5,707 nt of DNA from Shewanellaceae bacterium UBA2521 (GCA_002341165.1 DDNL01000059.1:1-5707); one strand, 5' to 3'. Positions 1-5,051 are shown, numbered from the stretch's first letter. The notes: generated by a model from the letters alone, not told the origin. A program made the numbers and translations.

Positions 1-249
1 AATCCGTCCTTGTTTAAAAATGCTTATCAAGAGTTCTTAGGTTTAAAAGAGCGATTAAAAAATATGGAAAAGATGCTGCAAGAGCTCTCAAAAACACAAA
101 AAAGCCATTCTATTTTAATGAGTATTCCTGGCGTCGGACCTATCATTGCTTCTGCTTTTTCAGCAAGTATAGACCAAGGTCAAGCCTTTAAAAACCCAAA
201 GGAGTTCGCTGTTTGGTTAGGGCTTACACCGCGCCAATATGCTTCATGA
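1..249 (+). pseudogene. IS110-family transposase, C-terminal fragment (truncated)
   Basis: The reading frame is open to the left edge, so the TTG at position 10 is not a real start and the gene begins outside the window. The fragment has a helical, charged linker (residues about 15-35 from that TTG) followed by the start of the Transposase_20 domain typical of IS110/IS116/IS902 recombinases. It shows the hallmark SIPGVGPIIASAF segment and then FKNPKEFAVWLGLTPRQ. In intact relatives this is followed by a Gly-rich turn and a further conserved segment of several dozen residues. Here a TGA occurs right after PRQYAS, and I find no continuation of the family motif in any forward frame downstream. 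The 3' part of the gene is therefore deleted or replaced rather than merely frameshifted. IS110 enzymes use an N-terminal DEDD RuvC-like domain, which would lie outside the window, with a Ser in the C-terminal domain. The fragment is almost certainly inactive. Confidence 0.88.
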
Positions 250-293
250 AGAGAGCAAGGATGCTTGTTAAACTCGAATATATGTCAGTACAT

Positions 294-307
294 CTGCTTT
301 AAAGCAG
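294..307. repeat. 14-bp perfect palindrome
   Basis: CTGCTTTAAAGCAG is a perfect palindrome. It could be a dimeric protein-binding site or fold as a short hairpin (CTGCT/AGCAG around TTAA). No T tract follows on either strand, so it is not a terminator. It sits 45 bases after the truncated transposase stop. Confidence 0.5.
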
Positions 308-354
308 GACTAAAAAACCTATTTATTGTGTTTTGCAAAAAAGAAAAAAGGAAT

Positions 355-379
355 AAAAAACCAAGACACAAAACCTTGG
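355..379 (-). terminator. Leftward intrinsic terminator
   Basis: Read on the minus strand, the arms CCAAG and CTTGG (375-379 and 361-365) enclose a 9-base loop and are followed directly by six T residues (A run at 355-360). The stem is only 5 bp, so strength is moderate. No minus-strand gene is visible just upstream (380-640), so it would stop transcripts leaving the promoter region towards the IS remnant. It closely resembles the operon terminator at 2520-2548. Confidence 0.5.
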
Positions 380-429
380 GTATGTATAAATTATGCTTAT
401 TAAACTCGAATGCACGCCCCTAAACCGGC

Positions 430-458
430 TTGACAAAAATAAAACATCCATATATTCT
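430..458 (+). promoter_or_regulatory. Candidate sigma70 promoter, distal
   Basis: A perfect -35 hexamer TTGACA (430-435) is followed after 17 bases by TATTCT (453-458), which matches 4 of 6 bases of the -10 consensus. Transcription would start near 465 and leave a leader of about 170 bases before the first gene. The -10 overlaps a 10-bp palindrome at 455-464. Confidence 0.4.
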
Positions 459-464
459 CGAGAA
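455..464. promoter_or_regulatory. Candidate operator palindrome
   Basis: TTCTCGAGAA is a perfect 10-bp palindrome lying between the predicted -10 hexamer and start site of the distal promoter. A repressor bound there would block transcription. A related but imperfect sequence, TTCTTCGAAA, occurs at 491-500. This is inferred from position only, and no regulator gene is present in the window. Confidence 0.3.
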
Positions 465-553
465 CATAATTTAAATAAATTCTTTTATGTTTCTTCGAAA
501 ATAAAATAAATATAAAACAAAAGATACAAAACCTTGGCTAAGACAATATGTTT

Positions 554-582
554 TTGACCAACAAGAACACTCCATATATATC
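554..582 (+). promoter_or_regulatory. Candidate sigma70 promoter, proximal
   Basis: TTGACC (554-559; 5 of 6 bases of consensus) is followed by a 17-base spacer and TATATC (577-582; 4 of 6). The start site would be near 589, giving a leader of about 50 bases before the first gene. This is a more usual leader length than that of the distal candidate. The region is AT-rich, so chance matches are likely. Confidence 0.35.
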
Positions 583-638
583 GAAGTCATACATACATTT
601 ATTTTTATCCTTTTTAAGGTCGATACGCTTTTACTTTT

Positions 639-995
639 ATGATGAAAAATTTTTTTATTTCAGCACTTATGGTTATCCTAATCGTAAATACAGCTACTGT
701 ATTTGCATTGCCCCATCCTTGTGTTTATCATATGAAATCAGTTTCAGCTACGATCTCTACAGACACCATGTCAGAATGCCAACAAACAAAAAAACAAAAG
801 CAGTCTGATTATAAAGCACTAGATTGTGAAAGCTTATGTTTATGCGCTTATATCTCAAGTGGCCCATCTGCTTTCTTAGAAAATGGCGACATGCACCCCT
901 CCTTCACTTTAAAGCAAACGTTTATGACTTATGTCGATAGTTTTGTATCCATTGACCAGAATCCACCTAAACGTCCTCCCAAATATACCTCTTGA
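639..995 (+). CDS. Small secreted Cys/His-containing protein, putative metal binding
   Basis: This 118-residue protein begins with a clear Sec signal peptide (residues 1-23, cleavage predicted after VFA). The mature part has five cysteines (28, 47, 63, 67, 69), including a CLC pair within DCESLCLCAY, and His at 26, 31 and 86. It ends in a Pro/Lys-rich tail, NPPKRPPKYTS. This layout resembles small periplasmic proteins with Pro/Arg-rich tails encoded near bacterial metal-resistance genes (DUF2946-like). That comparison is from memory and the match is weak. A stop codon at 615-617 in the same frame limits the start to ATG 639 or ATG 642. No good ribosome binding site lies at the usual distance, since AAGGT at 616-620 is too far away. 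It is probably the first gene of the four-gene operon. A role as a periplasmic metal-binding accessory is inferred. Confidence 0.72.
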   Translation: MMKNFFISALMVILIVNTATVFALPHPCVYHMKSVSATISTDTMSECQQTKKQKQSDYKALDCESLCLCAYISSGPSAFLENGDMHPSFTLKQTFMTYVDSFVSIDQNPPKRPPKYTS

Positions 996-1010
996 TTTGT
1001 TTTGATTGAT

Positions 1011-1031
1011 ACCGCAAGAACTACCTGCGGT
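1011..1031 (+). other. Hairpin between first and second operon genes
   Basis: ACCGCA (1011-1016) and TGCGGT (1026-1031) form a perfect 6-bp stem with a 9-base loop in the 65-base gap between two genes. No T tract follows, so it is not a standard terminator. It may stabilise or help process the mRNA and so set different levels for the first and later genes. Confidence 0.4.
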
Positions 1032-1049
1032 CAAAGTTTAATAGCAAAC

Positions 1050-1054
1050 AGGAG
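1050..1054 (+). promoter_or_regulatory. Ribosome binding site of beta-barrel gene
   Basis: AGGAG lies six bases before the ATG at 1061. It is the strongest Shine-Dalgarno sequence in the first half of the operon and decides the start over the in-frame ATG at 1091. Confidence 0.75.
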
Positions 1055-1060
1055 AACACG

Positions 1061-1741
1061 ATGCGAACGTTCTATTTACCTTATTTGCGAATGCAATATT
1101 TAACTCTTTTGGGAGCTCTTCTTCTCGTAGGGCTGATGATTCCAAATATTGCCAAGGCAAGACCGGTATCCTATCCAGGAGGCTGGACAGGTATGTTTAT
1201 GAATGATGACGCTAAAAGCAGCGTTCACATTCATTACTCACCCACATCGAAAATTTCCGTGGGTTACAAATTTGAACAGTGGCATAAAAAGGAAATGACC
1301 TTAAATGCTATTCAGGTGAATAACTTAGTCAAACGCTGGAATAACCTAGATAGTCAAGCCAATCTATATCTGAAATCTGGTATTGGCATCGCGCGCAGTC
1401 ATGCTGGTAAATCAAATCATCATAACTTGGCGGTGGGCTTTACAGGTATATCTATTGACTGGGAAGATCGCCGATTTTTCACCTCATATGAGAACCGGTA
1501 TACCGCAGCAGCAAACATAACTGATTTCTATCAGGAATCGGCTCGGGTTGGTGTGGCGCCTTATATTGGACATTACAATGATCTGCATACATGGCTGATG
1601 CTTCAAATTGATCATATGCCAAGGAATGAACATCACTTTACTGTAACACCGTTGGTAAGATTCTTTCAAGGGCCTCATCTTCTAGAAACTGGGGTCAACA
1701 ACTACGGTAAAGTTTTCTTCGATTATATTTTTAGATATTAA
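1061..1741 (+). CDS. Predicted outer-membrane beta-barrel protein, metal-operon associated
   Basis: The product has 226 residues. A long signal peptide spans residues 1-33 (hydrophobic core about 14-30, cleavage after AKA). The mature protein has no cysteine. From about residue 53 it alternates short amphipathic strands with turns, and it ends in FDYIFRY, an aromatic C-terminus typical of outer-membrane beta-barrels. About eight strands would fit, in the size class of small barrels. It is rich in His and Trp: HIH at 56-58, HH at 120-121, HH at 191-192, and a striking DWEDRRFF block at 133-140. From memory, similar conserved hypothetical proteins with PVSYPGGWT and HIHYSPT motifs occur in other proteobacteria, but I cannot verify this. 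The stop is 14 bases before the MerP-like gene, so the two are surely co-transcribed. A role in metal passage or sensing at the outer membrane is inferred from its neighbours. Confidence 0.8.
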   Translation: MRTFYLPYLRMQYLTLLGALLLVGLMIPNIAKARPVSYPGGWTGMFMNDDAKSSVHIHYSPTSKISVGYKFEQWHKKEMTLNAIQVNNLVKRWNNLDSQANLYLKSGIGIARSHAGKSNHHNLAVGFTGISIDWEDRRFFTSYENRYTAAANITDFYQESARVGVAPYIGHYNDLHTWLMLQIDHMPRNEHHFTVTPLVRFFQGPHLLETGVNNYGKVFFDYIFRY

Positions 1742-1755
1742 TAACGGAACATTTT

Positions 1756-2055
1756 ATGAAAAAATTACTTTTAATCCTTACTTTTTTACTTTCTTTTTCA
1801 ATTCCTGCTTTTGCAGCTCAACTAGGTGGAACAGTCTATGCCGATGTGAATGGACTGGTCTGTGATTTCTGTGCTCGAGCTCTAGAAAAAGTGTTCTCCA
1901 AGCAGGAGGCTGTGAAATCTATTCATGTTGATCTGGATAAAAAAGTCGTCAAGATTCAGTTTAACAAAGGCAAAAGTTTAAAAAATGAAACGATCACGCA
2001 GCTGATTACAGATGCTGGTTATAAAGTAAGGGAGCTTCGGCATGGCCAATCATAA
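1756..2055 (+). CDS. MerP-like periplasmic heavy-metal-associated (HMA) domain protein
   Basis: This 99-residue protein has a signal peptide at residues 1-20 (cleavage after AFA) and one HMA (ferredoxin-like beta-alpha-beta-beta-alpha-beta) domain. The metal site is GLVCDFC with Cys36 and Cys39, matching the GMTCxxC signature of MerP, CopZ and P-type ATPase N-terminal domains. The VKSIHVDLDKKVVKIQF strand pair and the final DAGYKV strand also fit the family. Soft metals such as Cu(I), Hg(II) or Zn(II) are bound by the two thiolates in known members. MerP hands Hg(II) to MerT, and the next gene encodes a MerT-like protein, so an analogous handoff is likely. The metal cannot be decided from sequence. 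The upstream gene ends 14 bases before the start and the Shine-Dalgarno is weak (CGGA at 1745-1748), which suggests translational coupling. No symbol is given because mercury specificity is unsupported. Confidence 0.88.
   Translation: MKKLLLILTFLLSFSIPAFAAQLGGTVYADVNGLVCDFCARALEKVFSKQEAVKSIHVDLDKKVVKIQFNKGKSLKNETITQLITDAGYKVRELRHGQS
2028..2034 (+). promoter_or_regulatory. Ribosome binding site of MerT-like gene, inside upstream gene
   Basis: AAGGGAG lies seven bases before ATG 2042 and within the last codons of the MerP-like gene. It fixes the start and means the two reading frames overlap by 14 bases, so their translation is probably coupled. Confidence 0.75.
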
Positions 2056-2434
2056 TATATCGTTATGGAGGCAGACTATTCTGCCTTCACTTTCGCTTTT
2101 CACATCTATGGGAACTTTGCTATGTTGCGCATTGCCAGCTTTGCTCGTGACGCTTGGTATGGGAGCAGCTCTTGCAGGTTTTGTGGGTGCAGTTCCTTGG
2201 ATCACTGCTGTATCTGCTTACAAAGGCATTGTCTTTGTTGTGGCAGGAGTGCTTTTAGCCTTGTCAGCATTCATACAATGGCGTGGACGCAATGCCCCAT
2301 GCCCTGTAGATCCACTTCAGGGAAAGGCATGCTCTCGACTAAGAAAGATAAGCTGGATTATTCTTAAATGTTCGATTCTGATCTATATGACAGGCTTCTT
2401 TTTTGCTTTTATAGCCGTGCATGTTTTTTATTGA
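2042..2434 (+). CDS. MerT-like inner-membrane metal transport protein
   Basis: The product has 130 residues and three predicted membrane helices: about 17-50 (interrupted by Pro32), 60-80 and 103-126. An adjacent Cys pair, Cys28-Cys29, lies in the first helix (TLLCCALPALL), as in the MerT family, where such a pair takes metal from MerP. The loop between helices 2 and 3 carries Cys87 and Cys97 (NAPCPVDPLQGKAC), matching the loop cysteines of MerT in position if not in exact spacing. Another Cys (110) lies in helix 3. MerT is about 116 residues, so this is slightly long. The gene overlaps the upstream MerP-like gene by 14 bases and is the last of the operon, with a terminator 86 bases downstream. 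Import of a soft metal to the cytoplasm is the family precedent. No mercuric reductase or cytoplasmic acceptor is seen here, so direction and metal remain open. Confidence 0.82.
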   Translation: MANHNISLWRQTILPSLSLFTSMGTLLCCALPALLVTLGMGAALAGFVGAVPWITAVSAYKGIVFVVAGVLLALSAFIQWRGRNAPCPVDPLQGKACSRLRKISWIILKCSILIYMTGFFFAFIAVHVFY

Positions 2435-2519
2435 ATCCTTACAACATCATAATGAGGCATACATAACACGAAAAAAAGCTAAACATAGCTGCTTCTTTGT
2501 TGTTAAACAAGTCTATCCT

Positions 2520-2548
2520 AAACCAAGGTTTTATACCTTGGTTTTTTT
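2520..2548 (+). terminator. Intrinsic terminator of the four-gene operon
   Basis: A 10-bp perfect stem (2520-2529 with 2535-2544, core CCAAGG/CCTTGG) has a 5-base loop and runs into seven T residues (2542-2548). It is a strong Rho-independent terminator on the plus strand. The hairpin shares most of its sequence with the leftward one at 355-379. Confidence 0.88.
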
Positions 2549-2630
2549 ATGAAATATAAGAAAAAAACTAGATAGCGACCTTATTACTTGCAAGAATATC
2601 CTTTTTCATAAGTAGAGCTTCTGCTTTTTA

Positions 2631-2658
2631 ACCCCCATTGGGGGTGCTGGTTTTTTTT
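2631..2658 (+). terminator. Possible second terminator, C-rich hairpin with T8
   Basis: ACCCCC (2631-2636) pairs with GGGGGT (2640-2645) around an ATT loop, and eight T residues occur at 2651-2658. The stem is very GC-rich for this sequence. The five bases GCTGG separate the stem from the T tract, which is more than in standard terminators, so activity is uncertain. Confidence 0.4.
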
Positions 2659-2676
2659 GATCACGAAATCTTCTTT

Positions 2677-2801
2677 GAGATAGGTTAACCTGAAATCTCA
2701 TTTATGTCTTGGGTTTATGTGCGGATAGAAGGTCACATGGCTTACCCTTCCTTTCACAGAGATTCTGAACCGTTAAGATGACTTAGATTTCTAACCTACT
2801 C
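2677..2801 (+). ncRNA. Possible structured RNA closed by a bulged 17-bp stem
   Basis: Three segments pair in order with a distal strand. GAG (2677-2679) pairs with CTC (2799-2801), TAGGTTA (2681-2687) with TAACCTA (2792-2798), and GAAATCT (2692-2698) with AGATTTC (2785-2791). One bulge of 1 base and one of 4 bases interrupt the stem, which encloses 86 bases. GAAGGT and ACCCTTC (2728-2733 and 2744-2750) can form an inner hairpin. The terminator at 2814-2844 follows 12 bases later, as expected for a short plus-strand transcript. No promoter is convincing and no known RNA family is recognised, so this is a hypothesis. Confidence 0.25.
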
Positions 2802-2813
2802 AACACAAGAAAT

Positions 2814-2844
2814 AAAAAAGCATACATGATACGTATGCTTTTTT
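2814..2844 (-). terminator. Terminator of the 704-residue protein gene, works on both strands
   Basis: AAAAAAGCATAC (2814-2825) and GTATGCTTTTTT (2833-2844) form a perfect 12-bp stem with a 7-base loop. The stem can be extended by about five more pairs with one bulge. Because one arm begins with six A and the other ends with six T, it can stop transcription in both directions. It lies 40 bases after the minus-strand gene's stop codon. Its core resembles the terminator of the neighbouring paralogue at 5089-5119. Confidence 0.85.
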
Positions 2845-2884
2845 AATTTCATGTTCAATTATTTTTTGCGATGCTTATAAGCGC

Positions 2885-4999
2885 TCAATTCTTTGATAGG
2901 TTATCCAAAGAACGCTGAGTTGACTTTAAGTGGCGCTTTAAAATGAGCTCTTCCTCATCGGGGAAGTAAATTTGTTTTTCATACAAAGCAATGATCGTCT
3001 TTGCTTGTCTTGATAAGACTTTGATGTGGTCCCTCACAAACTCGATGATCTCATCTCGATGAGGGCTTGAAGCATCATCTTTCATCATCTCTTTTTGTAA
3101 TGTATAGGCATATTTTATCGCTTCATAAACTAAATCAAACATTGCTTGGTTCACATAATCTTCTTTTTGATTTGGTTTACAAACTTTATCATAATCATAA
3201 TCTATGGTGTATGCTGCATCCTCATACATAAAACGGTATTGGTGTAATTCATCAATATGATCTTCAATGAAATTGAGATATGTTTTCATTGTGTTATTCA
3301 GTTTTTTCAAGATCTTGATCTTTTCCATGACCGATGTGTCTTTCTTATGCTCTTTCTGCTGTAGCTCTAGGAACTTGAGATGGGCTTCGGTGTATATCGC
3401 ATCAAGGAGATATCTTTTGTTGTATCTTAAATCAATACCTTGCTCTATTGCTTCTTGAAGAACTTTTTTCATGTGAGTGATATTAGAGATGAGCTCTTTT
3501 TTTTCCTCACTTCCTAGATAAGCATCGATTCTGCCATAAGAGTTTTGTTTACTTCCTTTTCTACATGCTCTAAAGCTCATTCCTGCCGAATGAGAAAAAA
3601 AGAAGCTATCAGCTCTGTTTCTAGCTGTGGACGACGATTTTCCTTCATTGGAGTGATCATGTATAAACAGACGTGTTTCTTTAATTTTATTTTCTTTTAG
3701 GGATGTAATCTGATCCAATTGAACATCATATTTTTTGTAATAATGAGCGGAGGTCACATCTTCGTTAACGATTTCTCTACCACCGATGTAGTAATCATCG
3801 GGTATAGGTGGATAGTTTGAGCCATCAGCTCTTGCACCAAAACAAACGGCATAGTTATTCTTTATTTTTAACGTATCGTTTCTTTCACAATAAAATTTTG
3901 GGTTTTTAAGTGGTGCATCTACCCTTTTTTTGTAGCATGGACGGGTTTTATCGTGCGGTGAATTGAGCAATTGATAACCCTTAGCACATCCGTTGTGTAA
4001 ATCTTCAAAAGAGTACAGATCATAGGCACGACTACAGAACCAAGAACCACATACGCTGATGTAATACTCTTTATCTTTATATACAAAACTCTCAGTAAAG
4101 CTTTTTTCCTCTTTGCTCCATAAAAAACGATTATGGATAATCTGGTCATGAAGACTGACTACAATAGCATAGCCATTGAATTTGTGGGTCAAAAACCCTG
4201 TTCTTTTCCAAGTTTTCTTGGCTGAGATCCTGAACTCATCTTTATTTAAGGTATGAGGTGCTGCATCCTTAGAGCGCTCTTTTTCACAGACATCGTAACC
4301 ATCACGTACTCGCTTATTAAGATAAGCTGTCTTAAAGGGATAACTTTTATTACAGGTTTTGGGTTGATAATCATCATAAACACAGCTTTTCAAAGCCGTA
4401 TCATACCGACCTTTGGCACAGCTTCCGAGTGCAAGCCCTTTAACTCTGTTTTCATAGTCAGATGTAATACTCGACACACGGGCAAGTGTTCTGTTGACTT
4501 CGCGCATTCTTTCACTAACTTTCCTCAAATTTTTGAGAGACTGACTTCTTTTTTGTCTTGAGTTCTGCTCTTGTACACAAATATTAAGTTTGTTAATCCG
4601 AGTTGCACCTTGCGGGCATGATTTTCCTACTATCTTTGAACACCGCTGATTTTTTTCATCATATACAAAATCATCTGTACATTGTGTTTTAAATGCTTCA
4701 AGGCATGCTTCTTTCTCTTGGCCAGATTTAAGATGACACGTAAAATCCACAAGAGCTGTTTCGGGTAATTCACACCTTTGAGTGTCTTCATTAAATTTCA
4801 TACGACCTGAGCGATACATAATGCACTGATCGACTTTGTCGATGCATTGCAAATTTTGCAAATCTTGTAAACCTTTCAATTCTGTACCACTCCAGCATTC
4901 ATACAGCTGATCGATAATCTCGGTTTCATCCATATTCGCAAATGCTGGGTTGATCAATGAAATACATATTATAAAAAATATACTTATTATTTTTGTCAT
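2885..4999 (-). CDS. Exported Cys-rich protein of unknown function with C-terminal helical domain
   Basis: This 704-residue protein has a signal peptide at residues 1-21 (cleavage after AFA) and 22 cysteines in the mature part. Residues about 35-240 hold paired cysteines with a C-x(11-12)-C pattern around a short [FY]-[DN] turn: 107/120, 128/141 and 194/206. Two more pairs have wider spacing, 59/76 and 216/238. A charged, probably coiled-coil stretch spans about 146-190. A second Cys-containing part (about 265-400) has CGSWFC at 317-322, 338/355 and 371/386. Residues about 511-704 are mostly alpha-helical and carry DYDYDKVCK at 600-608 and VLSRQAKTIIALYE at 661-674. That C-terminal domain is shared with the neighbouring gene. 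AAAGGA (complement of 5005-5010) lies five bases before the ATG, which supports the start. I recognise no named family. The even number of cysteines and the signal peptide suggest a disulphide-bonded periplasmic, surface or secreted protein, and a host-interaction role is only a guess. Confidence 0.85.
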   Translation of the reverse strand: MTKIISIFFIICISLINPAFANMDETEIIDQLYECWSGTELKGLQDLQNLQCIDKVDQCIMYRSGRMKFNEDTQRCELPETALVDFTCHLKSGQEKEACLEAFKTQCTDDFVYDEKNQRCSKIVGKSCPQGATRINKLNICVQEQNSRQKRSQSLKNLRKVSERMREVNRTLARVSSITSDYENRVKGLALGSCAKGRYDTALKSCVYDDYQPKTCNKSYPFKTAYLNKRVRDGYDVCEKERSKDAAPHTLNKDEFRISAKKTWKRTGFLTHKFNGYAIVVSLHDQIIHNRFLWSKEEKSFTESFVYKDKEYYISVCGSWFCSRAYDLYSFEDLHNGCAKGYQLLNSPHDKTRPCYKKRVDAPLKNPKFYCERNDTLKIKNNYAVCFGARADGSNYPPIPDDYYIGGREIVNEDVTSAHYYKKYDVQLDQITSLKENKIKETRLFIHDHSNEGKSSSTARNRADSFFFSHSAGMSFRACRKGSKQNSYGRIDAYLGSEEKKELISNITHMKKVLQEAIEQGIDLRYNKRYLLDAIYTEAHLKFLELQQKEHKKDTSVMEKIKILKKLNNTMKTYLNFIEDHIDELHQYRFMYEDAAYTIDYDYDKVCKPNQKEDYVNQAMFDLVYEAIKYAYTLQKEMMKDDASSPHRDEIIEFVRDHIKVLSRQAKTIIALYEKQIYFPDEEELILKRHLKSTQRSLDNLSKN

Positions 5000-5051
5000 A
5001 AAAATCCTTTGTGTGTAGAGTAATAAAGTGGAATATATTTATTTACCGTCT

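Larger units (their letters stand above)
261..379 (+). repeat. Tandem repeat module, copy 1
   Basis: This unit starts with ATGCTTGTTAAACTCGAAT (261-279) and ends with AAGACACAAAACCTTGG (363-379). Both end sequences recur in the same order in the next module, with one mismatch each. The interior is AT-rich and holds the palindrome at 294-307. The terminal block forms half of a leftward terminator hairpin. The function is unknown. Confidence 0.6.
393..537 (+). repeat. Tandem repeat module, copy 2
   Basis: This unit starts with ATGCTTATTAAACTCGAAT (393-411; 18 of 19 identical to 261-279) and ends with AAGATACAAAACCTTGG (521-537; 16 of 17 identical to 363-379). It is about 26 bases longer than copy 1 and its interior has diverged, although A-rich stretches towards the end of both units look loosely alignable. 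A TTGACA promoter-like element and a 10-bp palindrome lie inside it. The terminal hairpin is degraded because the CCAAG arm of copy 1 is replaced by AAAAG. Confidence 0.6.
250..638. other. AT-rich non-coding region between IS remnant and metal operon
   Basis: No convincing gene is visible in these 389 bases on either strand. The region carries two diverged copies of a repeat module (261-379 and 393-537), a 14-bp palindrome (294-307), a leftward-oriented terminator (355-379), and two candidate promoters for the downstream operon (430-458 and 554-582). The abrupt end of the IS110 reading frame at 249 suggests an old recombination junction near here. Non-coding ends of IS110 elements encode the bridge RNA, so some of this DNA could be IS-derived, but I cannot recognise a bridge RNA. 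Confidence 0.6.
2549..2813. other. Non-coding region with C-rich hairpin and possible structured RNA
   Basis: This stretch lies between the operon terminator and the shared terminator at 2814-2844. It carries no recognisable gene. The longest start-to-stop frame I noticed on the plus strand is 25 codons (2704-2781) with no convincing ribosome site. It contains the C-rich hairpin at 2631-2658 and a bulged long-range inverted repeat (2677-2698 with 2785-2801). Confidence 0.5.

Noticed and set aside
10..12. TTG as start of a 79-residue protein
   Set aside because: The frame is open to the left edge and the protein is clearly an internal to C-terminal part of an IS110 transposase.
261..411. CRISPR array or attachment-site pair from the two 19-base repeats
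   Set aside because: Only two copies spaced 132 bases apart are present, with no integrase or cas genes and no uniform spacers.
616..620. AAGGT as ribosome binding site for ATG 639
   Set aside because: The distance of 18 bases is too long for normal initiation.
548..808. 86-residue plus-strand open frame overlapping the first operon gene
   Set aside because: It overlaps the secreted protein gene in another frame, its residues are rich in Tyr, Phe and Ser as in out-of-frame AT-rich DNA, and it lacks a ribosome site.
1484..1678. 64-residue minus-strand open frame
   Set aside because: It is antisense to the beta-barrel gene with no domain or ribosome site.
2065..2367. 100-residue plus-strand open frame inside the MerT-like gene
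   Set aside because: It is an out-of-frame shadow of a gene with strong family features.
1756..2434. Naming the pair merP and merT
   Set aside because: The folds and Cys motifs match, but no merA, merR or mercury-specific evidence is in the window, so the symbols would claim more than is shown.
2704..2781. 25-codon open frame on the plus strand, with an in-frame ATG at 2737 preceded by GAAGG
   Set aside because: It is too short to support as a gene. The GAAGG site is only four bases from the inner ATG, which would leave 14 codons.
3267..4561. Short open frames on the plus strand (3267-3458, 4253-4561) and a minus-strand one in another frame (3919-4149)
   Set aside because: All lie within the 704-residue protein gene and look like shadows of its codons.
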